Source: Pseudomonadota bacterium
GTDB lineage: Bacteria > Desulfobacterota > Desulfarculia > Desulfarculales > JAHJDS01
Assembly (NCBI GenBank): GCA_018812395.1
Contig: JAHJDS010000341.1
Location: 1-10,991 of the forward strand
Reading direction: 5' to 3'
Length of the DNA stretch: 10,991 nucleotides
This document shows positions 1 through 5,986 of this stretch, one piece after another. The notes beneath the pieces were generated by a model. It ran no database searches and had not been told where the DNA came from. It saw only the letters and a program-made list of their open reading frames with translations. The position numbers and the translations under genes were made by a program. The stretch's first letter is position 1. The number at the start of each line of letters is the position of its first letter.

Positions 1-1
1 C

Positions 2-232
2 GACTACGCCCATCAGGTGGGCCAGACCGGCCGGACCGTGGCCCCCAAGCTGTACATCGCCTGCGGGGTCTCGGGGGCGGTCCAGCACCTGGTGGGCATG
101 CAGAGTTCGGACGTGATCGTGGCCATCAACTCCGACGCCCAGGCGCCGATTTTCGGCGTGGCCACCTACGGCATCGTCGGCGATCTGAACCAGGTGGTGC
201 CGGCCATGCTGACCGAGCTGGGGGCCGGTTGA
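2..232 (+). CDS. etfA: Electron transfer flavoprotein alpha subunit, C-terminal part (5' end outside window)
   Basis: Only the last 76 codons are present; the gene enters from the left and ends at TGA 230-232. The visible part is the FAD-binding domain of EtfA: a Gly-Gln-Thr-Gly-Arg-Thr-Val segment followed by APKLYIACGVSGAVQHLVGM, then VIVAINSD, APIF and YGIVGDL. These are the standard FAD-contacting blocks of the family. EtfA pairs with EtfB in the cytoplasm and passes electrons between acyl-CoA dehydrogenases or similar flavoproteins and a membrane quinone reductase, or takes part in electron bifurcation; the window does not show which. fabG starts 54 nt downstream. The pairing of an Etf gene with fatty acid synthesis genes is unusual compared with the plsX-fabH-fabD genes often found in this position. 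Family assignment is firm; the physiological partner is unknown. Confidence 0.93.
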   Translation, partial: DYAHQVGQTGRTVAPKLYIACGVSGAVQHLVGMQSSDVIVAINSDAQAPIFGVATYGIVGDLNQVVPAMLTELGAG

Positions 233-286
233 GGGCCGGCGGCGATCCAACTTGACTTTTTTGGACAAAAATGGGAGGTATGCTCA

Positions 287-1048
287 ATGTCAGAGGGGGA
301 CCGTGGGGATTCGGGTCGTGTGGTCGTCGTCACCGGCGGCAGCCGGGGCATTGGCCGGGCCATCGCCCTGGCCCTGGTCGAGGGCGCCCGGGCGGTCCTG
401 ATCAACCACTACGACCCCGACGACGACGCGGCCCAAGAGACGGTCGGCCGGCTGGAGGGGGCCGGAGTGGAGGCGGACCAGGTCAAGCTGGACGTCTCCG
501 ACTTCGGCGCGGTCAAGGAGTATTTCGAGGGCGTCATCGAGCGGTTCGGCGGCGTCGATGTCCTGGTCAACAACGCCGGCATCACCGCCGACACGCTCTT
601 GGTCCGGATGAGCGAGGCCGACTGGGACCGGGTCATCGCCGTGAATTTGAAGGGCACCTTCAACTGCTCCCAAGCGGTGATCAGGTCGATGATGCAGCGC
701 CGGACGGGCGGCATCATCAACGTCGCCTCGGTGGTCGGGCTGGTGGGCAACGCCGGGCAGACCAACTACGCCGCCTCCAAGGCGGGCGTCATCGCCTTGA
801 CCAAGAGCCTGGCCCGGGAGGTCGGCGCCCGGGGGATCAGGGTCAACGCCGTGGCCCCGGGCTACATCGAGACGGACATGACCGCCCATTTGCCGGAGCG
901 GGTCAAGGAAGGTTTTCTCAGTCAGATCACGTTGGGTCGGGCCGGAAGTCCCGAGGAGGTCGCCGAGGTCGTGTCCTGGCTGGCCTCGGACCGGGCCTCG
1001 TACCTGACGGGACAGGTCGTACACGTCAGCGGTGGAATGTATATGTAG
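287..1048 (+). CDS. fabG: 3-oxoacyl-[acyl-carrier-protein] reductase FabG
   Basis: A 253-residue short-chain dehydrogenase that reduces beta-ketoacyl-ACP to 3-hydroxyacyl-ACP in type II fatty acid synthesis, in the cytoplasm. The cofactor-binding TGGSRGIG lies at residues 16-23, NNAG at 95-98, and the catalytic set is Asn120, Ser148, Tyr161 and Lys165 (YAASK). The C-terminus HVSGGMYM is typical of true FabG. The start ATG has a good Shine-Dalgarno (GGGAGG at 273-278, 8 nt spacing); the upstream in-frame region gives no better choice. acpP follows after 15 nt, which supports the ACP-linked role over a generic dehydrogenase. The segment after the second beta strand is rich in Asp (HYDPDDD, about 41-47), which could affect NADPH versus NADH preference, but this is only an inference. 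Confidence 0.96.
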   Translation: MSEGDRGDSGRVVVVTGGSRGIGRAIALALVEGARAVLINHYDPDDDAAQETVGRLEGAGVEADQVKLDVSDFGAVKEYFEGVIERFGGVDVLVNNAGITADTLLVRMSEADWDRVIAVNLKGTFNCSQAVIRSMMQRRTGGIINVASVVGLVGNAGQTNYAASKAGVIALTKSLAREVGARGIRVNAVAPGYIETDMTAHLPERVKEGFLSQITLGRAGSPEEVAEVVSWLASDRASYLTGQVVHVSGGMYM

Positions 1049-1055
1049 AAAGGAG
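1049..1055 (+). promoter_or_regulatory. Ribosome binding site of acpP
   Basis: AAAGGAG directly follows the fabG stop codon and sits 8 nt before ATG 1064. It decides the start of acpP: an in-frame GTG at 1055 overlaps this Shine-Dalgarno and would add three residues not found in acyl carrier proteins. Confidence 0.8.
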
Positions 1056-1063
1056 TGGCCTCA

Positions 1064-1309
1064 ATGCCTACGGTCGAACAAGTTGTCGAACAGGTAAAAG
1101 AGATAATCTGCGAGAAGCTGTCGGTCTCGCCCGAGGACGTCAAGCCCGAGGCCTCGTTTGTCGATGATTTAGGCGCCGACTCGCTGGATCTGGTCGAGAT
1201 GATCATGGCCATGGAGGACAAGTTCGGCATCAACATCGCCGACGAGGACGCCGAGAAGATCAAGACCGTCCAGGACGCCATCGACTACGTCAACAAGGTC
1301 ATGGTCTAG
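1064..1309 (+). CDS. acpP: Acyl carrier protein
   Basis: An 81-residue acidic protein that carries growing acyl chains on a 4'-phosphopantetheine arm. The attachment site is Ser40 in the canonical GADSLDLVEM motif at the start of helix II. The following helix (EMIMAMEDKFGINI) and the end (ADEDAEKIKTVQDAIDYV) match bacterial AcpP along the whole length. The start ATG at 1064 is chosen because of AAAGGAG 8 nt upstream. It lies between fabG and fabF, whose products act on it, so this is the primary fatty acid synthesis ACP and not a polyketide or specialised carrier. The 3' side has a perfect GC hairpin starting 2 nt after the stop codon. Since ACP is usually needed in large excess over the enzymes, that hairpin and the structured spacer behind it may hold the acpP message at a higher level than fabF. 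Confidence 0.97.
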   Translation: MPTVEQVVEQVKEIICEKLSVSPEDVKPEASFVDDLGADSLDLVEMIMAMEDKFGINIADEDAEKIKTVQDAIDYVNKVMV

Positions 1310-1311
1310 TC

Positions 1312-1330
1312 GCCCGGCCCCCGGCCGGGC
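1312..1330 (+). terminator. Perfect 8-bp hairpin directly after acpP (no T-tract)
   Basis: GCCCGGCC (1312-1319) and GGCCGGGC (1323-1330) are exact reverse complements with a CCC loop. The stem starts 2 nt after the acpP stop. No T-run follows, so it may protect the mRNA 3' end or work as a weak or U-less terminator instead of a standard intrinsic terminator. The structure is read directly; the role is inferred. Confidence 0.4.
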
Positions 1331-1391
1331 CGCCCGCCCGCGGGGCGATTGGGGCCCGGAGGCCGGACGGCCGGGTCATTGGTGAGACAAC

Positions 1392-1432
1392 ACCGGTTCG
1401 GGAGATACGTTTCCCGGGCCGGCCGGTATTTT
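1392..1432 (+). terminator. Two-part hairpin followed by ATTTT, possible partial terminator between acpP and fabF
   Basis: Outer arms ACCGG (1392-1396) and CCGGT (1423-1427) enclose inner arms CGGGA (1399-1403) and TCCCG (1412-1416) with a short loop. ATTTT (1428-1432) follows at once, as in an intrinsic terminator, though the T-run is short and the outer and inner stems are separated by an uneven internal loop. It could reduce read-through from acpP into fabF. The stems are visible; the termination role is an inference. Confidence 0.35.
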
Positions 1433-1452
1433 CGCGGATCGACGGTCCGCGG
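1432..1452 (+). other. Hairpin just upstream of the fabF ribosome binding site
   Basis: CGCGGATC (1433-1440) pairs with GGTCCGCG (1444-1451), one T-G wobble included, around a 3-nt GAC loop. It ends about 9 nt before the GGGAG at 1461-1465 and could influence fabF translation or belong to a structured leader. No regulator can be named. Confidence 0.35.
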
Positions 1453-1470
1453 TCGTGGTTGGGAGTCAAC

Positions 1471-2712
1471 TTGCCTCGTCGAGTAGTTGTCACGGGTCTG
1501 GGTCTGGTGGCGCCGGTGGGCGTCGGGGTCAAGGACGGGTGGGAGGCGGTCGTCGCCGGCCGGTCCGGGATCGGACCGATCACCAAATTCGACGCCACCG
1601 GCTTCAAGAGCGCCATCGCCGGGGAAGTCAAGAATTTCCATCCCGAGGACTGGGTGTCCCCCAAGAAGGTCAGCCGCCTCGACGTCTTCATCCACTTCGC
1701 CTTGGCGGCGGCCAAGATGGCCGTGGACCAGTCCGGGCTGATCATCGACGACGACCTGGCCCGCCGGGCCGGGACCATCGTCGGGTGCGGCCTGGGGGGC
1801 CTGGAGACCATGGAGACCACCTTCCGCCAGATGGGCGACCGCGGTCCGGGCCGGGTGAGCCCCTTCTTCATTCCCAAGATCATCGCCAACATGGCCCCCG
1901 GCGAGATCTCGATGACCTACAATCTCAAGGGGGCCAACATCTCGATCCAGACGGCCTGCGCCGCCGGGAGCCACGCCATCGGGGACTCGTTCAAGTCCAT
2001 CCAGCACGGCGTCCACGACGTCATGGTTTGCGGCGGGGTCGAGGCGACGATCACCCCCACGGCCGTGGCCGGCTTCACGGCCATGCGGGCCCTGTCGAGG
2101 CGCAACGACGATCCGACGGGCGCCTCCCGGCCCTTTGATCGGGACCGGGACGGCTTCGTTATCGGCGAAGGATCAGGCATGGTCATCCTCGAGGAGTTGG
2201 AGCACGCCCGCCGGCGGGGCGCCGACATCCTGGCCGAGGTGGTCGGCTACGGTCTGACCTCGGACGCCTATCATTTCACCGCGCCCCATCCCGAGGGCGA
2301 GGGCGCGGTCAACTGCATGCGGATGGCCGTGGACGACGCCGGCCTCAACCCCGAAGACGTGGACTACATCAACGCCCACGGCACCTCGACCGGCCTCAAC
2401 GACAAGGTCGAGACCTTGGCCGTCAGGCGGGTCTTCGGCGATCACGCCTACCAACTGGCCATCAGTTCGACCAAGTCCATGACCGGGCACCTCCTCGGCG
2501 GGGCCGGCGGCGTCGAGGCCGTGTTCACCGTCATGACCCTGCACTCCGGGGTGATGCCGCCGACCATCAACTACGAGACCCCCGACCCGGACTGCGACCT
2601 GGACTACGTGCCCAATCAAGCCCGGGAGGGCGACGTCCGCATCGCCCTGTCCAACACCTACGGCTTCGGCGGGACCAACGCCGTGTTGGCCTTCAAGCGG
2701 TTCACGGGATAG
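1471..2712 (+). CDS. fabF: 3-oxoacyl-[acyl-carrier-protein] synthase II
   Basis: Condensing enzyme that adds malonyl-ACP to acyl-ACP in chain elongation. From the TTG at 1471 the protein is 413 residues, the same as Escherichia coli FabF. The catalytic triad falls at the same numbers: Cys163 in SIQTACAAGS, His303 in NAHGTSTGLND and His340 in KSMTGHLLGGAGG. The N-terminus PRRVVVTGLGLVAPVG is standard. TTG 1471 is preferred over the in-frame TTG 1459 because GGGAG (1461-1465) lies 5 nt before it and because the family N-terminus begins there; no in-frame ATG is available. It ends 4 nt before rpiB, so the two are probably translated from one message. The C-terminal GFGGTNAVLAFKRF is also canonical. 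The assignment is secure; the rare start codon is the only unusual trait. Confidence 0.96.
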   Translation: MPRRVVVTGLGLVAPVGVGVKDGWEAVVAGRSGIGPITKFDATGFKSAIAGEVKNFHPEDWVSPKKVSRLDVFIHFALAAAKMAVDQSGLIIDDDLARRAGTIVGCGLGGLETMETTFRQMGDRGPGRVSPFFIPKIIANMAPGEISMTYNLKGANISIQTACAAGSHAIGDSFKSIQHGVHDVMVCGGVEATITPTAVAGFTAMRALSRRNDDPTGASRPFDRDRDGFVIGEGSGMVILEELEHARRRGADILAEVVGYGLTSDAYHFTAPHPEGEGAVNCMRMAVDDAGLNPEDVDYINAHGTSTGLNDKVETLAVRRVFGDHAYQLAISSTKSMTGHLLGGAGGVEAVFTVMTLHSGVMPPTINYETPDPDCDLDYVPNQAREGDVRIALSNTYGFGGTNAVLAFKRFTG

Positions 2713-2716
2713 ACCG

Positions 2717-3172
2717 ATGGAAGTCGTCGTCGGCAGCGACCACGCCGGATACGCCCTCAAGGAGGCCCTCAAAAATCACCTGATCGCGTCGGGGCACACG
2801 GTGGTCGACGTCGGGGCCGACTCGACCGCGTCGGTGGACTACCCCGACTTCGGGGCCCGGGCGGCGGCGGCGGTCCAGGCGGGCGAGTTCGAGCGCGGCG
2901 TCCTGGTCTGCGGCTCAGGAGTAGGCATGAGCGTCGCGGCCAACCGGTTTTCCGGGGTCCGGGCCGTGCTGGCCCACAACATCTGGGCCGCCAGGATGGC
3001 CCGGGCCCACAACGACGCCAACGTGCTGTGCCTGGGTGAGCGGATCACCGGCCTCGGTCTGGCCCTGGACATCGTGGACACCTTCTTCACCACGCCCTTC
3101 GAGGGGGGCCGACATCAGGGCCGGGTGGACAAACTGAGCCGCTTGGGACCGGACCAGGGACATGACCGGTGA
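2717..3172 (+). CDS. rpiB: Ribose 5-phosphate isomerase B
   Basis: A 151-residue RpiB/LacAB-family sugar-phosphate isomerase that interconverts ribose 5-phosphate and ribulose 5-phosphate. Visible motifs are GSDHAG at 6-11 (Asp8, His9), the phosphate-binding and active-site loop CGSGVGMSVAANR with Cys65, and AHNDANVLCLGERI around residue 97-110. The start ATG is 4 nt after fabF; the Shine-Dalgarno is weak, so translational coupling to fabF is likely. The 3' end overlaps the next gene by 11 nt. Its location a few genes before the riboflavin genes makes sense because ribulose 5-phosphate is the substrate of the DHBP synthase half of RibBA, although this gene order is widespread and may reflect history more than function. 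LacA/LacB-type isomerases are the main alternative; context argues against them. Confidence 0.95.
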   Translation: MEVVVGSDHAGYALKEALKNHLIASGHTVVDVGADSTASVDYPDFGARAAAAVQAGEFERGVLVCGSGVGMSVAANRFSGVRAVLAHNIWAARMARAHNDANVLCLGERITGLGLALDIVDTFFTTPFEGGRHQGRVDKLSRLGPDQGHDR

Positions 3173-3665
3173 TCGAATCGGCAAGGATAGGTATTATCTG
3201 AACATCGCCCGCGAGGTCAGCCGCCGGGGCACCTGTCTCCGGCGCAACTACGGCGCGGTCATCGTCAATCAGGATCAGATCATCTCGACCGGGTACACCG
3301 GCGCCCCCCGGGGCGTGGTCAACTGCATCGACCTGGGAGTCTGCCGCCGCGAACAGGAGCAAATCCCCTCGGGCGAGCGCTACGAGCTGTGCCGCAGCGT
3401 CCACGCCGAGATGAACGCGGTCATTCATGCCTCGCGTTCCGAGACGATCGGTGGTACACTATATCTGGTATGCGTCGAGGCCGCGAGCGGCGAATGGACC
3501 GATCTGGCCGAGCCCTGCCTGTTATGCCGGCGGGTGATCATCAACGCCGGCCTGGCGAACGTGGTGTCCGGCTACCCCGACGAACGGATTCGCCGCTTCA
3601 AGGTCACTGACTGGATAACCCAAGAGAATCGCCACGGCCAAGCGGTGAGCGGCCCGGGAAGGTGA
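3162..3665 (+). CDS. dCMP deaminase family (zinc-dependent cytidine/deoxycytidylate deaminase) protein
   Basis: A 167-residue zinc-dependent deaminase, most likely acting on dCMP to give dUMP for dTMP synthesis. The zinc and catalytic residues are His81-Ala-Glu83 (VHAEMNAV) and Cys119/Cys122 (PCLLC). The upstream CLRRNYGAVIV, GYTGAPRG and the Cys-containing 55-61 segment, then SGERYELCRSVHAE, are typical of the ComEB/dCMP deaminase branch, where extra Cys and His residues can hold a second zinc. Between the TLYLV strand and PCLLC there is a longer loop (about 104-117) than in phage T4-type enzymes. ATG 3162 lies inside the end of rpiB (11-nt overlap) and nrdR starts 3 nt after the stop. The neighbourhood with nrdR fits a role in deoxynucleotide balance. 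Substrate specificity cannot be settled by reading, so no symbol is given. Confidence 0.88.
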   Translation: MTGDRIGKDRYYLNIAREVSRRGTCLRRNYGAVIVNQDQIISTGYTGAPRGVVNCIDLGVCRREQEQIPSGERYELCRSVHAEMNAVIHASRSETIGGTLYLVCVEAASGEWTDLAEPCLLCRRVIINAGLANVVSGYPDERIRRFKVTDWITQENRHGQAVSGPGR

Positions 3666-3668
3666 GCC

Positions 3669-4169
3669 ATGAAGTGCCCGTTCTGTCAAAGCCTGGACAA
3701 CAAGGTGGTCGACTCGCGTCTAACCAAAGACAACACGGTCATCCGCCGTCGGCGGGAGTGCCTGACCTGCACCCGCCGGTTCACGACCTACGAGAACGTC
3801 GAGGAGATGCACCCGTACGTCATCAAGCGTGACGGGCGACGGCAACCCTATGACCGGCAAAAGGTCTTCGAGGGCCTGCGCCTGGCCTGCCAGAAAAGGC
3901 CGGTGTCGGTCACCGACCTGGACGAATTCATCGACGCCATGGAGGCTCATTTTCGGGAGGCCGGCCTCCGGGAGATCCCGGCCCAGGAGATCGGCGAGCG
4001 GGTCGTCGGGCATCTCAAGGCGCTCGATGACGTGGCCTACGTCCGTTTCGCCAGCGTCTACCGCCGGTTCAAGGACCTGGGCGAATTCATGGACGAGCTT
4101 CAGGTCCTGTTGGAGGACAAACAGCGGGAGGGAAAGGCCGCCCCGGGCGACAAGGCGAGCGAGGGCTGA
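3669..4169 (+). CDS. nrdR: Transcriptional repressor NrdR of ribonucleotide reductase genes
   Basis: A 166-residue NrdR. The N-terminus forms a zinc ribbon with Cys3/Cys6 (MKCPFC) and Cys31/Cys34 (ECLTC), flanked by the Arg-rich RRRRE and RRFTTYE segments that bind DNA. An ATP-cone domain starts near residue 50 (VIKRDGRRQPYDRQKVFEGL) and runs to about 140 (YVRFASVYRRFKD). NrdR senses ATP/dATP through the cone and represses nrd operons through NrdR boxes; no ribonucleotide reductase gene lies in this window, so its targets are elsewhere. A purine-rich GGGAAGGTG lies 5-13 nt upstream of the ATG. The stop overlaps the start of ribD (TGATG at 4167-4171). The link of nrdR with ribD and nusB is widespread among bacteria. 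Length and motifs are complete. Confidence 0.96.
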   Translation: MKCPFCQSLDNKVVDSRLTKDNTVIRRRRECLTCTRRFTTYENVEEMHPYVIKRDGRRQPYDRQKVFEGLRLACQKRPVSVTDLDEFIDAMEAHFREAGLREIPAQEIGERVVGHLKALDDVAYVRFASVYRRFKDLGEFMDELQVLLEDKQREGKAAPGDKASEG

Positions 4170-5282
4170 TGACCGACGCCGATGAAGCCTGGATGCGTCT
4201 CGCCCTCCGGGAGGCCCGGAAGGGCCGGGGCCGGACGTCGCCCAACCCCATGGTCGGCGCGGTGGTCGTCCGGGGGGGGCGGCTGGTCGGCCGGGGCGGG
4301 CACCGGGCCGCCGGCGGGCCCCACGCCGAGGTGGTGGCCCTGGAGGCGGCCGGGTCCCGGGCCAAAGGGGACCCTGTACGTCACCCTGGAGCCCTGTCAC
4401 CACGTCGGCCGGACCCCGCCCTGCACCCGGGCCGTGTTGGCGGCCGGAATCAGACGGGTGGTCATCGGCCTGGCCGATCCCAACCCCCGGGTCCGGGGCG
4501 GCGGGGCGCGGTATCTGAAAAGAAAGGGTTTGACCGTCGTCAGCGGCGTTCTGGAGCCGGAATGCCGGGAACTCAATCGCTTTTTTCTGAAGTGGATCAC
4601 CACCGGTCGTCCCTACGCCATCCTGAAGCTGGCCGCCAGTCTGGACGGCAAGACGGCTACTCGGACGGGCGACTCCCAGTGGATCAGCGGTGAAACCTCC
4701 CGGCGCCGGGTCCATCGGCTCCGGGCCGAGGTGGACGCGGTCATGGTCGGCCGGGGCACCATCGAGGCCGACGATCCCGGGCTGGACTCGCGCCCGGCGG
4801 CCTCGAAGGTCCGGCAGCCCCGGCCGGTGGTGGTGGACACGAAACTCCAGACGCCGCCGACCGCCCGGATTTTCGGGCGGCGCGGGGCCGGCCATCCGAT
4901 CATCGCCGGCGCGACCGACGCCCCGGACCACCGGCGCCGCGCCCTGGAGCGAGCCGGGGCCGAAGTGTTGACCCTGCCGGCCGGACCTGACGGACGGGTC
5001 GATCTGGACGCCCTGTGGGACGAACTGGGCCGGCGGGAGATCACCAGCGTCCTGATCGAGGGCGGGGCCGAGCTGGCCGGGTCCGCCGCCCTGGCCGGGC
5101 TGGTGGACGAGGTGGTCTTGTTCGCGGCCCCCAAGCTCATCGGCGGCGCCCGGGCGCCGGGCCTGCTGGGCGGTGCCGGGATCGCCCGGTTGGCGGACCA
5201 CCTGCCGCTCAGGATCATTCAGAGCCGCCGGATGGGGGACGACCTGATGATCGTCGCCCGGCCCGTCGGGGGCGAGGCCTAG
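4169..5282 (+). pseudogene. ribD: Bifunctional riboflavin deaminase/reductase RibD, interrupted by a 1-nt frameshift
   Basis: RibD deaminates the pyrimidine made by GTP cyclohydrolase II and then reduces its ribose side chain. From ATG 4169 the deaminase domain reads normally to residue 67 (SPNPMVGAVVV, then PHAEVVALEAAG with His52 and Glu54). The frame then changes: the rest, TLYVTLEPCHHVGRTPPCT (Cys76, Cys85) and the reductase domain (LKLAASLDGK, SQWISG, ADDPGL, LIEGGAEL, APKLIGG), is in another frame to TAG 5280-5282. Removing one G from GGGG at 4367-4370 restores a 370-residue protein, about the E. coli length (367). Without correction translation stops at 4693 after 174 codons, with only half of the zinc site. 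Since the rest is intact and no decay is seen, a sequencing or assembly error is the likeliest cause; a recent mutation or recoding remains possible. It starts inside the nrdR stop and ends 2 nt before ribE. Confidence 0.93.
4367..4370 (+). other. Frameshift site in ribD (extra G in GGGG)
   Basis: The frame before this run reads Ala-Lys-Gly and the frame after it reads Thr-Leu-Tyr-Val-Thr-Leu-Glu-Pro-Cys. In other RibD proteins these segments are continuous. One G too many in the run after CCAAA explains the change. A run of eight G at 4272-4279, 88 nt upstream, is in the correct frame as judged from the normal spacing of the flanking motifs. Confidence 0.85.
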
Positions 5283-5284
5283 GG

Positions 5285-5938
5285 ATGTTCACCGGACTGA
5301 TCGAGGGTCGAGGCGCGATCGAGCGCCGGCGGACGGTCGGCGGCGCGGCGGTGTTGTCGATCAGGCCGCCCTGGCCGGTGGCCGAGTTGAGCGTCGGCGA
5401 GTCGGTGGCCGTGGGCGGGGTGTGCTTGACGGTCACCGCGCTGGAGGATACTATCTTTTTGGCCGACGTGTCGGCCGAGACGCTGTCGCGGACGACCCTG
5501 GGCCGGCTTCGCCCGGGCGCGGCGGTGAACCTCGAACGGGCGCTCAGACTGGGCGACCGGCTGGGGGGCCATCTGGTTTCCGGTCACGTGGACGGCGTCG
5601 GCCGGGTGGCCCGGCGACGGGAGGAGGGGACCTCGATCCGGTTCCGCTTCACGTTGCCGGTCGAGGTCGGCCGGTACGTGGTGGCCAAGGGTTCGATCGC
5701 CGTCGACGGCGTCAGCCTGACGGTCAACGCCGTGGGCGCGGACCACGCCGAGGTCAACGTCATCCCCCACACCGCCCGGGTGACGACCCTGCTCGAGTTG
5801 AAGGTCGGTGATGAGATCAATATCGAGGGCGATCTGGTCGCCAAGTACGTCGAACGCCTGCTGGGCTTCGGTCCGGGCCGGGGCGGAATGAAATCAAAAC
5901 TGGACCAGGAAACCCTGGCCCGACTGGGGTATATTTAG
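5285..5938 (+). CDS. ribE: Riboflavin synthase, alpha subunit
   Basis: A 217-residue riboflavin synthase, which dismutates two molecules of 6,7-dimethyl-8-ribityllumazine into riboflavin and the pyrimidine substrate of RibH. It shows the internal duplication of the family: barrel 1 starts with MFTGLIEGRG and barrel 2 near residue 96 with HLVSGHVDGVG. Residues at the known active-site positions are present: Cys47 (GGVCLTV), His101, Ser144 (DGVSLTV) and Asp183 (EGDLVAKYVERL). The start ATG 5285 is 2 nt after the ribD stop. A longer in-frame reading upstream lies inside ribD in another frame and is rejected because the family begins with MFTG. A hairpin starts 4 nt after the stop. Called ribE here as in most bacterial annotation (ribC in E. 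coli). Confidence 0.96.
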   Translation: MFTGLIEGRGAIERRRTVGGAAVLSIRPPWPVAELSVGESVAVGGVCLTVTALEDTIFLADVSAETLSRTTLGRLRPGAAVNLERALRLGDRLGGHLVSGHVDGVGRVARRREEGTSIRFRFTLPVEVGRYVVAKGSIAVDGVSLTVNAVGADHAEVNVIPHTARVTTLLELKVGDEINIEGDLVAKYVERLLGFGPGRGGMKSKLDQETLARLGYI

Positions 5939-5942
5939 GAAG

Positions 5943-5961
5943 ACCCCGGCTCGACCGGGGT
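5943..5961 (+). other. Hairpin between ribE and ribBA
   Basis: ACCCCGG (5943-5949) pairs perfectly with CCGGGGT (5955-5961) around CTCGA. It is followed by an AT-rich stretch ending in AAGGAG (5973-5978), the ribBA Shine-Dalgarno, 8 nt before ATG 5987. There is no T-run. It may set the relative level of ribBA translation or mRNA processing. The 48-nt gap is far too short for an FMN riboswitch. Confidence 0.4.
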
Positions 5962-5986
5962 TGTATATAAATAAGGAGATCGAGCG

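Noticed and set aside
246..265. TCCAA/TTGGA stem after etfA as a terminator
   Set aside because: Only 5 bp, AT-rich, with a 10-nt loop, and followed by A and not T; not convincing.
252..284. TTGACT and TATGCT before fabG as a promoter
   Set aside because: The spacing is 21 nt and the -10-like element overlaps the region between the Shine-Dalgarno and the start codon, so transcription would begin inside fabG.
271..1167. Long overlapping open frame across fabG and acpP
   Set aside because: A shadow frame of GC-rich coding sequence, Arg/Gly/Pro-rich and without family motifs. The same holds for the long antisense frames at 3720-5201, 6596-7924 and 8474-9544.
1379..1432. TTGGTG or TATTTT as promoter elements before fabF
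   Set aside because: No pair of boxes at 16-18 nt spacing reaches a useful match; TATTTT is better read as the tail of the hairpin at 1392-1427.
4272..4279. Run of eight G in ribD as a phase-variation tract or second frameshift
   Set aside because: The motifs on both sides (GAVVV, PHAEVVAL) are in frame with normal spacing, so the run has the right length; Gly codons in a GC-rich gene explain it.
5939..5986. FMN riboswitch controlling the riboflavin genes
   Set aside because: The gap before ribBA is 48 nt and the ribD start overlaps nrdR; no room for the six-stem RFN element and none of its conserved bases were seen.
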